64,000 nt of DNA from Nocardiopsis gilva YIM 90087 (GTDB taxonomy: Bacteria; Actinomycetota; Actinomycetes; Streptosporangiales; Streptosporangiaceae), in NCBI RefSeq assembly GCF_002263495.1, contig NZ_CP022753.1, positions 5,270,001 through 5,334,000 of the forward strand, given 5' to 3'. Every line of letters starts with the position of its first letter. The first letter of the stretch is position 1. A program made the position numbers and the translations under genes. The notes beneath the pieces are model-generated. The model was not told the DNA's origin and searched no databases. It saw nothing but the letters and a program-made list of their open reading frames with translations. Shown here one piece after another: positions 42,301-64,000 of the stretch.

Positions 42301-42755
42301 CCGGTCGCACTGCCCTTGAGCGTCCCCGGGTCGATGCCCGCCCGTTCGAACGCCTCCCACGACGCCTCCAGCAGCAGCCGCTGCTGCGGGTCCATGATCA
42401 GCGCCTCGTTGGGGCTGATCCCGAAGAAGTCGGCGTCGAAGTCGGGCGCCTCGTAGAGGAAACCGCCCTCGCGCGAGTAGCTGGTATCCGGCCGCGTCGC
42501 GTCGGGGTCGTAGAGGTCGGCTGGCCAGCCGCGGTCCTCCGGGAACTCGGAGACCGCGTCCCGCCCCTCCTCGACCAACCGCCACAGGTCCTCGGGGGAC
42601 TCCACCCCGCCCGGAAAGCGGCAGCTCATCCCGACGATCGCGATCGGCTCCCGCGACGCGGCCGTGAGTTTCTTGTTCTGCGCGCGCAGCCGCTCGTTCT
42701 CCTTGAGAGAAGTCCGGAGCGCGTCAACCAGCTTCTTGTCCTTGGCATCGGCCAT
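36387..42755 (-). CDS. Modular type I PKS, one module ending in thioesterase (KS-AT-DH-KR-ACP-TE)
   Basis: 2122 aa. N-terminal docking coil of the [16 protein letters not shown] type, KS Cys193 (TACSSS), AT Ser645 (GHSIG) with HAFH (malonyl-CoA type), DH with [10 protein letters not shown] (Glu at the usual Gly), KR with TGGTGGLG and LDD, ACP Ser1748, TE with GYSSGG (Ser1942) and GNHF. ATG 42755 is 7 bp after the stop of the previous PKS gene; an ATG at 42797 in the overlapping frame is less likely. Its docking coil is the known partner type for the DEMDAE-type tail of that previous protein, so it should be the next station, and its TE can end the chain. A 62-bp element lies in the AT and a 94-bp element in the TE lid region. 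Confidence 0.95.
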   Translation of the reverse strand: MADAKDKKLVDALRTSLKENERLRAQNKKLTAASREPIAIVGMSCRFPGGVESPEDLWRLVEEGRDAVSEFPEDRGWPADLYDPDATRPDTSYSREGGFLYEAPDFDADFFGISPNEALIMDPQQRLLLEASWEAFERAGIDPGTLKGSATGVFAGMMYHDYPANASTGAIASGRVAYALGLEGPAVTVDTACSSSLVGLHWAVQALRAGECSLALAGGVTVMATPETFIEFSRQRGLAPDGRCKSFAGAADGTGWGEGVGMLLVERLSDAKKNGHPVLAIVRGSALNQDGASNGLTAPNGPSQIRVIRQALANAQVSAEHVDAVEAHGTGTTLGDPIEAQALLATYGRDRGDDRPLWLGSIKSNMGHTQAAAGVAGVIKMVMAMRNGVLPKTLHVDEPSPQVDWDSGAVELLTEARPWPEVDRPRRAAVSSFGISGTNAHVILEAPGETPAEPEPAATTTTPVVPWVLSGKSADALRGQAERLRDYAADRPDVSPLDIGYSLAATRAAMKHRAVVVGADHEELLRGLDAVASEGNAPGVARGAVSRGKTAFLFSGQGAQRLGMGRELYAAFPVFAEVFDAVVAGLDQHLDRPLKDVIWAEEGAKDSGLLNQTAFTQTALFAIEVALFRLVESWGITPDYLAGHSIGELAAAHVSGVLSLEDACALVAARGRLMQALPPGGAMVAIQATEEEAAPELVGLEDRVSIAAINGPSSVVVSGEKEVVFQVAERFKEQGRKTSRLTVSHAFHSPLVEPMLEEFREVAERLTYSAPTIPVVSNVTGALLPSAPSPSVDLGDSGVKSGAETPISPRSTVDVGSAAYWVRHVREAVRFADGIEALEAEGVTRFLELGPDGVLTGMAQACVESANALLVPAARKDRDEVTALFTAVGALYADGVAVDWSAAFAGRGAKRVDLPTYAFQRRRFWLEDPALGGDPAGLGLEAADHPLLGAVAFAPDDSGETVLTGRISGESPSWLGDHVVAETMLFPGTGFVELAIHAGVEVGCGRVEELALEAPLALPETGGVAVRVVVGAADDAASRSLHIYSRPDGAPADVPWTRHASGTLGPDKLPADSALTVWPPEDAQAVDLEGFYPRLAERGLTYGPVFQGLTAAWRRGDEIFAEVTLPEGAEGEAARFGLHPAALDAALHTISLMDGNEERPLLPVAWNGVTLHATGAGAIHVRLRPSGDNTVALDVADPSGEPVASVESLVLRPLSPEALGAAASGYQESLFQIEWKPLTASAAATPIDLENCALIGGDPFGAVDPDSVPVFADLDALGSAIDEGSAAPELVLYPIESATDLDPVSIRAMVSSALRVIQSWLADGRFAAPRLVLLTCVAAEEESADVTDLAGAAVRGLARSAQAENPGRFALLDVDEAPSTPAAVPGALAVTVNESEIAVRAGEVRVPRLARVPVVADADADASAFANAETADGTVLITGGTGGLGALVAEHLVTAHGVRHLLLTSRRGLEAPGATELVERLTGLGAEVTVAACDVSDREALSDMLAAIPAEHPLTGVVHTAGVLDDGVIPSLTPESMDTVLRPKVDAAWHLHELTRDLDLSAFVVFSSAAGVLGSPGQGNYAAANSFVDALAAHRRAQGLAGQSLAWGLWARSSGMTGALDDVDRSRISQGGVLPLSDAEGLELLDAAAASGEAVLVPMGIDLTAMASAGDRLPDLFRGLVRTRLRRSAGGARTDAASLRKRLAGLPEAERESALLETVRGFAATALGHSGPEDVDPDRDFLESGFDSLTAMELRNNLNAATGLSLPPMVVFDNKNPTDLARYVLGELATQLDGAANGDVKPSDTAMSGEDRSDTLHDLFQNAVLSGRMQKGLSLLRAVADIRPEFETAEQLEEPIRAVRLADGPKRPRLICLATPMATGGVHQFARLVPPFRGERPVAALPLPGFGRGEPLPTSLGGVLEAIADSVLEAAEGEPYVLLGYSSGGLVAQALAAHLEDQGKQRPEGVIMLDTYQVDDSGKADLFEDLIGGLYTKESNFGRFDSARLSGMIRYIDLLLGDFKVRRIETPVMFVGASEWFSDAKSNERAEPPMPPAEGRPASAAEPSEEAERADGSDAADGEDWQATWDGAAATVRVPGNHFTIVEQDAATTAQAIEEWLGTLER
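36549..36642 (+). repeat. 94-bp element, copy 7 (inside TE of PKS)
   Basis: Exactly 94 bp, orientation opposite to the coding strand. It adds about 32 residues ([11 protein letters not shown] ... EEAERADG) between FVGASEWF and DWQATW of the TE; the other TE has only a short linker there. Outer stem CGACGC/GCATCG, with one pair lost on this strand and G-T on the other. Confidence 0.9.
40321..40382. repeat. 62-bp palindromic element inside AT domain (stem type A)
   Basis: GTTGATCTCGG to CCGAGATCAAC, 62 bp, arms paired at 20 of 22 positions. Translated in frame ([11 protein letters not shown] ... PRSTVDVG) between VSNVTG and YWVRHV of the AT. Same sequence as the copy at 62458. Confidence 0.92.
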
Positions 42756-42762
42756 CGCAGTG

Positions 42763-53619
<10,857 letters not shown>

Positions 53620-53678
53620 CGAGATTCAACCAATCTTGCTGCGGTGACGGGTAGGGCCGGCGTCGTGTCTCATGCGTG

Positions 53679-56600
53679 TCAGGACGTGCCGAGTTCGTTG
53701 TCCAGGACCGCGAACAGTTCGTCGTCGGTGGCCTCCGCGAAGTCGTCCTCCGGAGCCTCCTCGGCCGCGCCGCCGTGCGCGTCCTGCCACATCCGCAGCA
53801 GGGATTCCAGCCGTGCGGTGATCTTGGCGTGCTCGCCGTCCTCCTCCGGCGCGAGCGCGGCGAGGGACGCGCCGATCCGGTCGAGTTCGGCGAGCACGGG
53901 CTGTGCGGCGTCCGCACCTTCGGGACTCACCTCGGTCTTGATGAACTGGGCCACTTGCCGTGAGTTGGGGTAGTCGAAGAGCAGGGTCGCGGGCATGCGC
54001 AGACCCGTGGCCGCGTTGAGGCGGTTGCGCAGTTCCACCGCCGCCAGGGAGTCGAAGCCGAGCTCGGAGAACGCGCGGTCCGGCTCGACCCGGGCCGAGG
54101 CGGAGTGCCCGAGAACGGCGGCGACGCGCTTGCCCACCAGCTCCAGGAGGAAGTCGTCCCGCTCGGTCTCGCTCATTCCCACGAGGCGTTCGGCGAGGGA
54201 TGTGCCGCCCGCGTCGGCGTGACCCGTTGCCGCTGCCTGCGCCGCCTGCCAGGCGGGGACCGGGACGACGCCGTGCAGGGCCGGGGGAAGCATGCCCGCC
54301 CCGGCCTGCGCCCTGAGGGTGGCGAGGTCGAGCAGGACGGGGAGCAGCACGGCCTCGTCGTCGGCGTCGGCGAGGGTGGCGTCGAGCAGTTCCAGGCCCT
54401 GCTCCGCCGACATCGGGGTGATGCCGGAGCGGTTCATCCGCCGCAGGTCGGAGTCGTCGAGCGTCCCGGCCATGCCGCCGTCGCCCAGGCCCCACAGACC
54501 CCAGGCCAGGGATGTTCCCGGGAGCCCCGCGGCCCGGCGGTGCTGGGCGAGGGCGTCCAGGAAGGCGTTGGCCGTGGCGTAGTTGCCCTGGCCGGGACCA
54601 CCGAGCGTGCCCGCGACCGAGGAGAAGAGGAGGAACAGCGACAGGGATTCCGTGTCCCGGGTGAGGTCGTGCAGGTGCCAGGCGGCGTCCACCTTGGGGC
54701 GCAGCACCGTGGCCATGCGGTCGGGGGTCAGGGAACCGATGACGCCGTCGTCCAGCACACCGGCGGTGTGGACGACACCGGTCAGCGGGCGCGCGGCCGG
54801 GATGGAGTCCAGCAGAGCGGCCAGTGCGTCGCGGTCGGCGGCGTCGCAGGCGGCGATCTCGACCTCGGCACCGAGGCCCGTCAGCTCCTCCTCCAGCTCG
54901 GCCGCGCCGGGGGCGTCGATGCCGCGTCGGCTGGTCAGCAGCAGGTGGCGGACCCCGTGTTCCGTCACCAAGTGTCTGGCGACGAGAGCGCCGAGACCGC
55001 CGGTGCCACCGGTGATCAGGACGGTTCCGTTGGTGTCGAGGCCGGTGGTGGCGGTCTCGGCTCCGGCCGCTCCTGCCGCTCGGGCGAGTCGGGGCACCAG
55101 GGCCGTCCCCTCGCGCAGTGCGATCTCGGGTTCCTCCGAGGTCGCCGTCGTCAGCAGCGCCTCGTAGGATGCGGCGGAGTCGTCCAGGTCCAGCAGCATG
55201 AACCGGTCCGGGTTCTCCGACTCCGCCGAGCGCAGCAGACCCCGGATCGCGGCACCGGCCAGGTTCGGCGTGTCCTCGCCGCTGACGGACGCGGCGCCCC
55301 GCGTCACGACCACGAGCTTGGACTCGGCGCAGCGCGGCTCGGTCAGCCAGGTCTGCAGGAGTGCGAGCGTGTCGTCCGCCGCCGTGTGCACGGCCGACGG
55401 AACCGCAACGTCGTCCCCTGCTGGCGAGGTGGTGGACAGGAACACCAGCCCGGGCACCGGTTCGCCATCACCGGCAGCATCCAGCAGCGCCGCGGCGTCG
55501 GCGAACACGGGAACGTCGTCACCGAGGCCGAGCGCGTCGGATCCGATGACCGCCCAGTCGCCGGGCGCCGGAGATGCCACCGCAGCGGTCTCGGCCGGGG
55601 CCGATTCCCAGGCGATGCGGAACAGTGCGTCGTCGCGGACGCTGCTCGCCGCCTTGAGCTCGTCGGACGCCACCGAACGGAACGCGACTGTGTCGGCGGA
55701 CAGGACCGGCTGCCCGGTCGTGTCGGCCATGGTCAGCGACTTGGCGTTGCCCTCACCCGTAGGCGCGAGTCGCACGCGCACCGCCGAGGCGCCCGTGGCG
55801 TGCAGGGTCACCCTCCCCCAGTCGGAGGGGAGAGCGATCTCGCTGTCGTCGGCTCCGTCGAGCAGACCGAGGTGCAGCGCGGCGTCGAGGAGAGCGGGGT
55901 GCAGGCCGAAGCGGGTGGCCTCATCCTGCGTGGTCTCGGGCAGAGCAACCTCGGCGAACACCTCGTCGCCGCTCTGCCACGCCGCCCGCAGCCCCTGGAA
56001 CACCGGGCCGTGCCCGTACCCGGCCGTGAACAGGCGCTTGTAGGCGCCGTCGACGTCGATGGGGGTGGAGTTCGGAGGCGGCCACGGCGACGCGAAGTCG
56101 AACGAGCGAGCGGAACCGTCGATGCCAGCTGCCGAAGGCTGACCCGCATCGGCGGTGGAGGCGAGGGAGGAGGCTGAGCGCGCAGATGGCTGGGTGAGAC
56201 CGCTCGCGGCACCACCAGCGGTACCAAGGACACCCGAGGCGTGCCGCGTCCAGCGGGCGTCCGGTGCCGCGTCTTCGGCGCGCGAGTAGATGGTGATCGA
56301 ACGGGATCCGGACTCCTCCGGGCCGCCGACAACGACCTGGAGTGCAACGCCGCCGCGCTCCGGCAGCACCAGCGGAGCCTCGGCCGTCAGCTCCTCCACG
56401 GTGGCGCAGCCGACCTCGTCGCCCGCGCGGATCGCGAGTTCCACCAGTGCCGTCGGCGGAAGCACCACAGTGCCGAGCAGATCATGGTCGGCCAGCCACT
56501 GCTGGGTGCCCAGCGAGAGACGGCCGGTCAACACTCGGCCTCCCGTCTCCGGGGCGGCGACGGCGGCGCTCAGCAGGGGGTGCTCTACCGCCTCCAGGCC

Positions 56601-59600
56601 CGCGAATCCGACATCGCCGGACTCGTGGCCCTCGGAGTTCAGCCAGAACCGCTCGCGCTGGAAGGCGTAGGTCGGCAGGTCGACGCGGGTGGCGCCACGA
56701 CCGGCGAAGAACGCCTCCCAGTCCACGGCGACGCCGCGCGCGTGGACCGCACCGACCGTCGTGACCAGCTCGCGCTCCTCCGGACGGTCCTTGCGCAGGA
56801 CCGGGAGAAAGGCGATGCCGGTGTCACCGGTGACGCTCTCCTGGCCCATCCCGGAGAGGACACCAACAGGACCGAGTTCGACGAAGGTCGTGACCCCCTC
56901 GGACTCCAGGGCGCGGACGCCGTCGGCGAACCGCACAGCCTCGCGGACGTGTCGCACCCAATACTCCGCCGAGCCCACATCCACCGTTGATCTCGGAGAT
57001 ATTGGGGTCTCAGCGCCGTTTTTTACCCCGATATCCCCGAGATCAACGGAAGGGGCCGGGGCGCCGGTCAGGTTGGAGACGATCGGGATGGTGGGGGTCC
57101 CGTAGGTGAGCCGCTCGGCGACCGCACGGAACTCGTCCAGCATCGGCTCCATCAGCGGGGAGTGGAACGCGTGCGAGACCGTCAGACGGCTGGTCTTGCG
57201 ACCCTGCTCCTTGAAGCGCTCGGCGACCTGGAAAACGGCGTCTTCCTCGCCGGACACCACGACCGAGGACGGGCCGTTGATCGCCGCGATGCTGACCTTG
57301 TCCGCCACATCAGACAGCGCCGGGACGACCTCCTCCTCGGTGGCCTGGATCGCGACCATCGCGCCCCCAGAGGGCAGCGCCTGCATCAGGCGACCGCGCG
57401 CGGCAACGAGAGCGCAGGCATCATCCAGGGACAGAACGCCCGCTACGTGGGCGGCGGCCAGCTCACCGATCGAGTGCCCGGCCAGATAGTCGGGGGTGAT
57501 GCCCCAGGACTCGACCAGGCGGAACAGCGCCACCTCGACCGCGAACAGCGCCGTCTGGGTATAAGCCGTCTGGTTCAACAGCACGGCGTCGTCCGAGCCC
57601 TCCTCAGCCCACACCACGCTCTTGAGCGGACGGTCAAGGTGTGCGTCCAGCCCCGCCACCACGGCATCGAACGCCTCGGCGAACACCGGGAAGGCCGCGT
57701 ACAGCTCCCGACCCATACCCAGACGCTGCGCACCCTGACCGGAGAACAGGAAGGCGGTTCGCCTCCCAGAACGGGCCGTGCCATGCACGACGCCGCCCGC
57801 GGGTTCCCCATCAGCCAGGCCGACCAGGCTTTCCATCAGCTCACCGTGGTCTCCCGCCACCACAACGGCACGGTGCTCCATCGGCACACGGGTGGTCGCC
57901 AGCGAGTAGGCGGTGTTGGTCAGGTCGGTCAGGTCGCGCTGGGCGAGGTCGCTCTGCTGCTCAAGGTGCGACCGCAGCTTCGCGGCCTGCGCGTGCAGCG
58001 CCTCGGCGCTCCTGGCCGACAGGACCACCGGCACCAGCTCGGCCGACGGCGCCCGGGCCGCACCCTCGCTGTCAGCCCCGGCCGCGGCATCGATCGACTG
58101 ATCCATCGGTGCCTGCTCAAGGATGACGTGGGCGTTGGTGCCACTGGCGCCGAAGGAGGAGACCGCGGCACGGCGCGGGCGGTCGGTCGACGGCCACGGC
58201 CGCGCCTCGGTCAGCAGTTCCACCGCACCGGCCGACCAGTCCACCTCGGGGGTGGGCTCGTCGATGTGCAGGGTCTTGGGCAGCAGGCCGTAGCGGAGCC
58301 CCATGACGGTCTTGATGATGCCCGCGACGCCCGCTGCCGCCTGGGTGTGTCCGATGTTCGACTTGATCGAACCGAGCCACAGCGGCTCGCCGTTCTCCGG
58401 CCGGTCCTGCCCGTAGGTGGTGATGAGCGCCTGCGCCTCGATCGGGTCACCGAGCGTCGTCCCGGTCCCGTGCGCCTCCACGGCGTCCACCTCGGCCGGG
58501 GACAGCCCGCCGCTCGCCAGCGCCTGCCGGATGACCCGCTGCTGGGCGGGTCCGTTGGGCGCGGTCAGTCCGTTGCTCGCGCCGTCCTGGTTGAGCGCGC
58601 TGGCGCGGACGACCGCCAGCACGCGGTGCCCATTGCGCTTGGCGTCGGAGAGCCGTTCGACCAGGAGGACACCGGCGCCCTCACCCCAGCCAGCGCCGTC
58701 GGCCGCCGCGGCGAAGGCCTTGGACCGGCCGTCCACGGCGAGGCCGCGCTGGTGGCTGAACTCGACGAACATCTCCTGGGTGGCCATGACCGCCACGCCG
58801 CCGACGAGCGCCAGCGAGCATTCGCCGGACCGCAGCGACTGGATCGCCCAGTGCAGCGCGACCAGGGAGGACGAGCACGCCGTGTCAACGGTGACCGCCG
58901 GGCCCTCCAGCCCGAAGGTGTAGGCGATCCGGCCGGAGGCGATGGATCCGGTGCTGCTGTTGGCCGCGTAGTCGTGGTACATCATGCCGGTGAACACGCC
59001 GGTCGGGCTGCCCTTGAGCTGCGCCGGGTCGATCCCGGCCCGCTCAAAGGCCTCCCAGGACGTCTCCAGCAGCAGCCGCTGCTGCGGGTCCATCGTCAGG
59101 GCTTCGCGCGGGCTGATGTTGAAGAAGGCGGGGTCGAAGTCGGCCGCGTCGTAGAGGAAGCTGCCCTCACGCGCGTAGTTCTTCCCGGGGGTCCCCGGCT
59201 CGGGGTCGAACCTGCCCTCGATGTCCCAACCGCGATCGGCGGGGAAAGCGGACACGGTGTCGCGGCCGTCGACGACCAGCTGCCACAGGTCCTCCGGTGT
59301 CTCCACGCCACCGGGGAAGCGGCAGCCCATGCCGACGATGACGATCGGGTCGTCGTCGTGCGCGGCCGTCGTCGCCACCGGCGTCGCGGCGGCCGGCTGC
59401 GTCTCCGCGAAGAAGGACGCGATGTGCAGGGCGACCTGCCGGGAGGTCGGGTAGTCGAAGAGCAGGGTCGCGGGCAGGCGCAGGCCCGTCGACTTGTTGA
59501 GGGTGTTGCGCAGCTCGACGGCGGCCAGCGAGTCGAACCCGAGCTCCTGGAAGGGCCGGTCCGGGTCGACGGCGTCGGCGGACGCGTGTCCGAGGACCGT

Positions 59601-62600
59601 GGCGACGTGCGTGCTCACCAGATCCAGCAGCAGGCGGTCGCGGCCGTCGGCGTCCAGCCCGCTGAGCCGCTGCTCCAGGGACGAGGCGCTGGAGGCACTG
59701 TCGCCGCTGGCGGCGGTCTGCCGGATCTGCCGCGCGCGGGCCGGGACCAGTCCGCGCAGCAGAGCGGGCAGGTCGTCGGCGCGGGAACGCAGTGCCGCAA
59801 CGTCGACCTTGGTGGGGACGAGCACCGCCTCGCCGTTGGCGAGGGCGTCGTCGAAGAGGGACAGGCCCTCGTCAGCGGGCACGGCGGGGAGGCCCAGCCG
59901 CTTCATCCGCTGCAGGTCGGCCTCGCCCAGTTCGCCGGCCATACCGGCGGTGACGCCCCACAGCCCGAACGACAGCGACGTCGCGGGCAGACCGGCGGCC
60001 CGACGGTGCTGGGCCAGCGCGTCGAGGAAGACGTTCGCGGTCGCGTACCCGGCCTGTCCGGCGGCGAGCACCATACCGCCCGTGGATGAGAACAGCACGA
60101 ACGCGGTGAGGTCGAGATCGCGGGTGAGGTCGTGCAGGTGCCAGGCGGCGTCCGCCTTGGGGCGCAGGACCGTGTCCAGCTGGTCGGGAGTCAGCGCGGT
60201 GACGAGCCCGTTGTCGGCGACACCGGCCGCGTGGACGACACCGGTCAGCGGCTGCTCGTCGGGGATGTCGGCGAGCAGGGCGGCCAGCGCGTCGCGGTCG
60301 GCGGCGTCGCAGGCGGCGACCGTGGCGGTCGCGCCGAGCCGGGCCAGCTCTTCGGTGAGGTCGGCGGCGCCCGGGGCGTCCATACCGCGTCGGCTGGTCA
60401 GCACCAGGTGGCGGACCCCATGTTCCGTAACCAAGTGTCTGGCGACGAGAGCGCCGAGACCGCCGGTGCCTCCGGTGATCAGGACGGTCCCCTCGGCGTT
60501 CCAGGTGTCGGTCGCCGCGTCGCGCCGTGTCGCCCGGGCGAGTCGCGGCACGCTCACGGTGTCGCCCCGCACCGCGGCCTCGGTCTCGTCCGAGGCCGCG
60601 ATGGCGTGGAGCAGGGCCGTGAGGTCGTCGCGACTGTCGCGTTCGTCGACGTCTACCAGGGTGATCCTGCCGGGGTTCTCCGCCTGCGCGGCGCGCACCA
60701 GGCCCCACAGCGGCGCCTGTCCCAGGTCGAGGGTGTCGTTCTCGGGGTCGACGACCACGGCGTTCCGCGTCGCGATGACCAGGTGGGAGGAGGTGAACCG
60801 GTCGTCGTCCAGCCATGACCGCAGCAGGTCGAGTGTCCGGCGGGCCGCCGTGCGCACCGCGTCCGGGGGTTCCGCCCCCTCACTGGAGTCGCCGCGGTCG
60901 GCAACGGCCAGCACGACGTCCGGGACCTGCGTGTCCGTGTCGAGGGAGGCCGTCAGCGCGGCCAGGTCGGTGAAGCGCGGGGCGTCGCCGCCGATGCCGT
61001 GCCCCTCGGCCCCGACCACGGCCAGGCTCTGGCCCTTCGGAATGGCCGCGTCGCGCCCACCCGTGGCCGACGTCCAGTCGACGGTGAAAAGTGCGTCGTG
61101 CCGCCTGCTGGCCGCCATCGCGGTGAGTCCGCCCGCGTCGACCGGGCGGGTCACCTGGGTCTCGACCGACAGCACCGGCTGACCGGTGGCGTCGGCCATC
61201 GTGAGGGATTCGCGGCCCTGTCCCAGCAGCGAGATGCGAACGCGCAGCGCCGAGGCACCGGCCGCGTGCAGGGAGACCCGATTCCATGCGAACGGGAGGA
61301 GCGTTTCGCCCTCGCCCTTGTCCTCCAGCAGGCCGATGTGCAGAGCGGCGTCCATGAGGGCGGGGTGGAGGCCGAAGCGGGCGGCGTCGTCGTGGGCATG
61401 CTCGGGCAGGGCGACCTCGGCGAACAGGTCGTCGTCGCGCCGCCAGGCGGCCCGCAGCCCGCGGAACACCGGCCCGTAGCCGTAGCCGTCTCCGGTCAGG
61501 CGGTCGTAGGCGTCCTCGACCGGCACGGGGGTGGCGTTCGGCGGCGGCCACGGCGACGCGAAGTCGAACGAGCGAGCGGAGCCGTCGATGCCGCCCGCCG
61601 CAGGCCGACCCGCATCGGCGGCGGAGCCGAGCGAGGAGGCTGAGTGCGCTGGAGGCACAGCGAGGTCGGCGGAGGGAGCGTCGGTGTCGGGGGCCAGGAT
61701 GCCGCTCGCGTGCCGCGTCCAGCCCTCGTCCTCCGCCAGGTCGCCCTCGCCCTGCGAGTAGATGCCGACCGTCCGGGCGCCTGAGTCGTCCGGGGCGCCG
61801 ACGACGACCTGCAGTGCGACGCCGCCGCGCTCGGGCAGGGTCAGTGGCGCTTCGAGGGTGACCTCCTCGACCAGGCCGCAGCCGACCTCGTCGCCCGCGC
61901 GGATCGCCAGTTCCACGAAGCCGGTGCCGGGGAAGAGGATCGTGTCGCCGATCCGGTGGTCGGCCAGCCATGGCTGGCTGCCGACGGCCAGACGTCCGGA
62001 GAGCACCACGCTCTCGGAATCCGCGACCCGCACGGCGGCGCCCAGCAGTGGGTGGTCCGTCGAGCCGAGGCCGACCGAGCGGACGTCGCCCTGGCCGCCC
62101 GCGACGGTCACGGAGTCCATCCAGTAGCGCTCACGCTGGAAGGCGTAGGTGGGCAGGTCGATGCGCTCGCCTCGGCCGGTGAACACACGCGCCCAGTCGA
62201 CGGCGGCGCCGGTGGCGTGCAGGGCGCCGACGGCGCTGAGCAGCGTGACGGCCTCGGAACGGTCCTTGCGGGTGGCGGCGACCAGGAGGGCGGTGTCGGA
62301 CTCGACGCTGCTCTGCGCCATGCCGGTGAGAACGCCGTCCGGACCGAGCTCCACGAACCGGGTGACGCCTTCGGCCTCCAGCGTGCGGACGCCGTCGGCG
62401 AAGCGGACCGCGTGGCGGACGTGGCGCACCCAGTAGTCGGCCGACCCCACATCGACCGTTGATCTCGGAGATATTGGGGTCTCAGCGCCACTTTTTACCC
62501 CACTATCCCCGAGATCAACGGAAGGGGCCGGGGCGGACGGCAGGAGAGCACCGGTCAGGTTGGAGACGATCGGGATGGTTGGGGCGCTGTAGGTCAGGCG

Positions 62601-64000
62601 CTCGGCGACCTCGCGGAAGTCCGCGAGCATCGGCTCCATCAGCGGGGAGTGGAAGGCGTGCGAGACCGTCAGGCGGCTGGTCTTGCGGCCCTGCTCTCGC
62701 AAGTGGTCGGCGATGGTCAGCACCGCGTCCTCGGCGCCGGAGACGACCACGGAGTCGGGGCCGTTGATCGCGGCGATGCTCACCTTGTCATCCAGCCCGG
62801 AGAGCCGCGGGGTGACCTCCTCCTCGGTGGCCTGGATCGCGACCATGGCGCCACCGGCGGGCAGCGCCTGCATCAGTCGGCCGCGCGCCGCCACCAGGGC
62901 GCACGCGTCGCCCAGCGACAGCACCCCGGACACGTGCGCGGCGGCCAGCTCACCGATGGAGTGACCCGCGAGAACGTCGGGGGTGACGCCCCACGACTCC
63001 ATCAGCCGGAACAGTGCCACCTCGACGGCGAACAGCCCGGCCTGGGTGAACGCGGTCTGGTTGAGCAGGTCCGCCTCTGGCGCCCCCTCTTCGGCCCAGA
63101 TGACGTCGCGCAGCGGGCGCTCCAAATGTTCGTCCAGTCCGGCGCACACGGCGTCGAAGGCTTCGGCGAACACGGGGAAGGTGGTGGCCAGTTCCCGGCC
63201 CATGTCGAGGCGCTGTGCGCCCTGGCCGGAGAAGAGGAACGCGGTTTTGCCCTCGCTCGCGACGCCGCGCACCACGCCCGGCGCGCCGGTGTCGGCGGCG
63301 ATGGCGTCCAGCCCGCGCAGCAGCTCCTCGCGGTCGGCGCCAACGACCACGGCGCGGTGGTCGAGGGCCGTACGTGTCGTGGCCAGGGAGAAGCCGACGT
63401 CGAGCGGGTGGGGCGCGGTGTCGTCACCCTCCGCAAAGGCACGCAGGCGCTCGGCCTGTGCGCGCAGCGTCGTGGGGTTCTTCGCGGAGATCAGCCAGGG
63501 GACGATCGTGCCGAGGACCGCCGGTTCCGCGGGAGCCTGGCCCTCCTCCGTCTCCGTCGTCTCACCCTGGGGGGCGTCGGAATCGCCGTCCTGCTCAGCG
63601 ACGGGCGCCGGGTCGTGGGAGGCCTGCTCCAGGACAACGTGGGCGTTGGTGCCGCTGATCCCGAACGACGAGACACCGGCGCGGCGCGGGCGCTCGGTCT
63701 CGGGCCAGGGGCGGGCTTCGGAGAGCAGCTCGACGGCTCCGTCGGACCACTCGACCTGCGGCGTGGGCTCGTCCAGGTGGAGGGTCTTGGGCAGCAGGCC
63801 GTGGCGCATCGCCATGATCATCTTGATGATGCCGCCAACGCCCGCCGCGGCCTGGGCGTGCCCGATGTTCGACTTGATGGAGCCGAGCCACAGCGGCCGG
63901 TCCTGCGGCCGGTTCTGGCCGTAGGTGGCGATGAGGGCCTGGGCTTCGATGGGGTCGCCCAGCGTCGTGCCGGTCCCGTGCGCCTCGACGGCGTCGACGT
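53679..64000 (-). CDS. Modular type I PKS, at least two modules (5' end beyond window)
   Basis: 3440 codons in the window; the frame is open to the right edge inside a KS ([12 protein letters not shown]). First module: rest of KS, AT with GHSIG (near 62955) and HAFH (malonyl type), DH with [12 protein letters not shown] with TGGTGGLG and AGVADNG (the B-type Asp is kept), FSSTGG and GYATAN, ACP near 59528. Second module: KS (Cys near 58875), malonyl-type AT, DH with canonical [12 protein letters not shown] with LDD, ACP near 54052. The C-terminal docking helices end with [13 protein letters not shown]. It precedes the 42763-53619 gene by 59 bp. Two 62-bp and two 94-bp elements are carried in frame. 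The N-terminus and any earlier modules are not visible. Confidence 0.95.
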   Translation of the reverse strand, partial: VDAVEAHGTGTTLGDPIEAQALIATYGQNRPQDRPLWLGSIKSNIGHAQAAAGVGGIIKMIMAMRHGLLPKTLHLDEPTPQVEWSDGAVELLSEARPWPETERPRRAGVSSFGISGTNAHVVLEQASHDPAPVAEQDGDSDAPQGETTETEEGQAPAEPAVLGTIVPWLISAKNPTTLRAQAERLRAFAEGDDTAPHPLDVGFSLATTRTALDHRAVVVGADREELLRGLDAIAADTGAPGVVRGVASEGKTAFLFSGQGAQRLDMGRELATTFPVFAEAFDAVCAGLDEHLERPLRDVIWAEEGAPEADLLNQTAFTQAGLFAVEVALFRLMESWGVTPDVLAGHSIGELAAAHVSGVLSLGDACALVAARGRLMQALPAGGAMVAIQATEEEVTPRLSGLDDKVSIAAINGPDSVVVSGAEDAVLTIADHLREQGRKTSRLTVSHAFHSPLMEPMLADFREVAERLTYSAPTIPIVSNLTGALLPSAPAPSVDLGDSGVKSGAETPISPRSTVDVGSADYWVRHVRHAVRFADGVRTLEAEGVTRFVELGPDGVLTGMAQSSVESDTALLVAATRKDRSEAVTLLSAVGALHATGAAVDWARVFTGRGERIDLPTYAFQRERYWMDSVTVAGGQGDVRSVGLGSTDHPLLGAAVRVADSESVVLSGRLAVGSQPWLADHRIGDTILFPGTGFVELAIRAGDEVGCGLVEEVTLEAPLTLPERGGVALQVVVGAPDDSGARTVGIYSQGEGDLAEDEGWTRHASGILAPDTDAPSADLAVPPAHSASSLGSAADAGRPAAGGIDGSARSFDFASPWPPPNATPVPVEDAYDRLTGDGYGYGPVFRGLRAAWRRDDDLFAEVALPEHAHDDAARFGLHPALMDAALHIGLLEDKGEGETLLPFAWNRVSLHAAGASALRVRISLLGQGRESLTMADATGQPVLSVETQVTRPVDAGGLTAMAASRRHDALFTVDWTSATGGRDAAIPKGQSLAVVGAEGHGIGGDAPRFTDLAALTASLDTDTQVPDVVLAVADRGDSSEGAEPPDAVRTAARRTLDLLRSWLDDDRFTSSHLVIATRNAVVVDPENDTLDLGQAPLWGLVRAAQAENPGRITLVDVDERDSRDDLTALLHAIAASDETEAAVRGDTVSVPRLARATRRDAATDTWNAEGTVLITGGTGGLGALVARHLVTEHGVRHLVLTSRRGMDAPGAADLTEELARLGATATVAACDAADRDALAALLADIPDEQPLTGVVHAAGVADNGLVTALTPDQLDTVLRPKADAAWHLHDLTRDLDLTAFVLFSSTGGMVLAAGQAGYATANVFLDALAQHRRAAGLPATSLSFGLWGVTAGMAGELGEADLQRMKRLGLPAVPADEGLSLFDDALANGEAVLVPTKVDVAALRSRADDLPALLRGLVPARARQIRQTAASGDSASSASSLEQRLSGLDADGRDRLLLDLVSTHVATVLGHASADAVDPDRPFQELGFDSLAAVELRNTLNKSTGLRLPATLLFDYPTSRQVALHIASFFAETQPAAATPVATTAAHDDDPIVIVGMGCRFPGGVETPEDLWQLVVDGRDTVSAFPADRGWDIEGRFDPEPGTPGKNYAREGSFLYDAADFDPAFFNISPREALTMDPQQRLLLETSWEAFERAGIDPAQLKGSPTGVFTGMMYHDYAANSSTGSIASGRIAYTFGLEGPAVTVDTACSSSLVALHWAIQSLRSGECSLALVGGVAVMATQEMFVEFSHQRGLAVDGRSKAFAAAADGAGWGEGAGVLLVERLSDAKRNGHRVLAVVRASALNQDGASNGLTAPNGPAQQRVIRQALASGGLSPAEVDAVEAHGTGTTLGDPIEAQALITTYGQDRPENGEPLWLGSIKSNIGHTQAAAGVAGIIKTVMGLRYGLLPKTLHIDEPTPEVDWSAGAVELLTEARPWPSTDRPRRAAVSSFGASGTNAHVILEQAPMDQSIDAAAGADSEGAARAPSAELVPVVLSARSAEALHAQAAKLRSHLEQQSDLAQRDLTDLTNTAYSLATTRVPMEHRAVVVAGDHGELMESLVGLADGEPAGGVVHGTARSGRRTAFLFSGQGAQRLGMGRELYAAFPVFAEAFDAVVAGLDAHLDRPLKSVVWAEEGSDDAVLLNQTAYTQTALFAVEVALFRLVESWGITPDYLAGHSIGELAAAHVAGVLSLDDACALVAARGRLMQALPSGGAMVAIQATEEEVVPALSDVADKVSIAAINGPSSVVVSGEEDAVFQVAERFKEQGRKTSRLTVSHAFHSPLMEPMLDEFRAVAERLTYGTPTIPIVSNLTGAPAPSVDLGDIGVKNGAETPISPRSTVDVGSAEYWVRHVREAVRFADGVRALESEGVTTFVELGPVGVLSGMGQESVTGDTGIAFLPVLRKDRPEERELVTTVGAVHARGVAVDWEAFFAGRGATRVDLPTYAFQRERFWLNSEGHESGDVGFAGLEAVEHPLLSAAVAAPETGGRVLTGRLSLGTQQWLADHDLLGTVVLPPTALVELAIRAGDEVGCATVEELTAEAPLVLPERGGVALQVVVGGPEESGSRSITIYSRAEDAAPDARWTRHASGVLGTAGGAASGLTQPSARSASSLASTADAGQPSAAGIDGSARSFDFASPWPPPNSTPIDVDGAYKRLFTAGYGHGPVFQGLRAAWQSGDEVFAEVALPETTQDEATRFGLHPALLDAALHLGLLDGADDSEIALPSDWGRVTLHATGASAVRVRLAPTGEGNAKSLTMADTTGQPVLSADTVAFRSVASDELKAASSVRDDALFRIAWESAPAETAAVASPAPGDWAVIGSDALGLGDDVPVFADAAALLDAAGDGEPVPGLVFLSTTSPAGDDVAVPSAVHTAADDTLALLQTWLTEPRCAESKLVVVTRGAASVSGEDTPNLAGAAIRGLLRSAESENPDRFMLLDLDDSAASYEALLTTATSEEPEIALREGTALVPRLARAAGAAGAETATTGLDTNGTVLITGGTGGLGALVARHLVTEHGVRHLLLTSRRGIDAPGAAELEEELTGLGAEVEIAACDAADRDALAALLDSIPAARPLTGVVHTAGVLDDGVIGSLTPDRMATVLRPKVDAAWHLHDLTRDTESLSLFLLFSSVAGTLGGPGQGNYATANAFLDALAQHRRAAGLPGTSLAWGLWGLGDGGMAGTLDDSDLRRMNRSGITPMSAEQGLELLDATLADADDEAVLLPVLLDLATLRAQAGAGMLPPALHGVVPVPAWQAAQAAATGHADAGGTSLAERLVGMSETERDDFLLELVGKRVAAVLGHSASARVEPDRAFSELGFDSLAAVELRNRLNAATGLRMPATLLFDYPNSRQVAQFIKTEVSPEGADAAQPVLAELDRIGASLAALAPEEDGEHAKITARLESLLRMWQDAHGGAAEEAPEDDFAEATDDELFAVLDNELGTS
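56088..56181 (-). repeat. 94-bp element, copy 8 (inside PKS, DH linker)
   Basis: Exactly 94 bp, translated in frame (SARSASSL ... [11 protein letters not shown]) before the WPP of the DH linker, the same place as copies 3 and 9. Outer stem CGATGC (56120-56125) with GCATCG (56146-56151). Confidence 0.9.
56902..57300 (-). repeat. 399-bp direct repeat in AT, copy B
   Basis: Partner of 45851-46249, one mismatch in 399 bp. It includes a 62-bp element at 56986-57047. Confidence 0.92.
56986..57047. repeat. 62-bp palindromic element inside AT domain (stem type A)
   Basis: 62 bp with the family termini, identical to 45935-45996. In frame between SNLTGAP and YWVRHV. Confidence 0.92.
61554..61647 (-). 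repeat. 94-bp element, copy 9 (inside PKS, DH linker)
   Basis: Exactly 94 bp, ending TGAGTGC. Translated in frame (AHSASSLG ... [11 protein letters not shown]). Outer stem CGATGC (61586-61591) with GCATCG (61612-61617). Confidence 0.9.
62458..62519. repeat. 62-bp palindromic element inside AT domain (stem type A)
   Basis: 62 bp with the family termini, identical to 40321-40382, in frame at the same AT loop (SNLTGALL ... YWVRHV). Confidence 0.92.

Overview
The window is high-GC actinomycete DNA (codons almost all ending in G or C) and lies inside a large modular type I polyketide synthase (PKS) cluster that runs off both edges. The genus cannot be fixed from the sequence alone. Gene content closely matches the vicenistatin type of pathway, which makes polyene macrolactams from a beta-amino-acid starter. 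The starter predicted here is 3-aminoisobutyrate, made from glutamate via 3-methylaspartate.

Left part (1-10494, minus strand): the first PKS protein, starting with a stand-alone loading ACP, then one full KS-AT-DH-KR-ACP module and most of a second. Next (10658-19886) is a complete starter cassette: glutamate mutase large and small subunits, a PLP decarboxylase, a 3-methylaspartate:ACP ligase, an alanyl ligase, a discrete ACP (plus strand), a discrete acyltransferase and a proline-iminopeptidase-like amidohydrolase. These would build an alanyl-protected 3-aminoisobutyryl-ACP, move it to the PKS loading ACP and then remove the protecting alanine.

Middle (20145-29504): accessory genes. These are a CPBP membrane protease, a DUF4287/DUF5655-like protein, an ABC exporter, an AbiEi/DUF559-like gene bounded by two copies of a palindromic element, a divergent XRE regulator/MFS exporter pair, and two tiny ORFs, one interrupted by an amber codon.

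Right part (29974-64000, minus strand): four PKS genes. In order of transcription they are a two-module protein entering from the right edge, a second two-module protein, and two single-module proteins that BOTH end in a thioesterase. All complete modules are KS-AT-DH-KR-ACP, predicting a conjugated polyene. AT motifs predict malonyl units except in the first module of the 42763-53619 protein and in the 29974-36210 protein (methylmalonyl). A strong terminator separates the two TE genes, and docking sequences suggest the last one does not simply follow the other, so two alternative chain ends are possible.

The most unusual feature is two families of short repeats of fixed length scattered through the region. 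One is a 62-bp palindromic element (7 copies, termini GTTGATCTCGG...CCGAGATCAAC). The other is a 94-bp element (9 copies) with a central hairpin whose stem bases change in a compensated way. Four 62-bp copies and seven 94-bp copies lie inside PKS reading frames and are translated as extra peptides in AT, DH, pseudo-KR and TE regions without breaking the frame. No glycosyltransferase, P450, pathway regulator, tRNA, rRNA or CRISPR array was seen.
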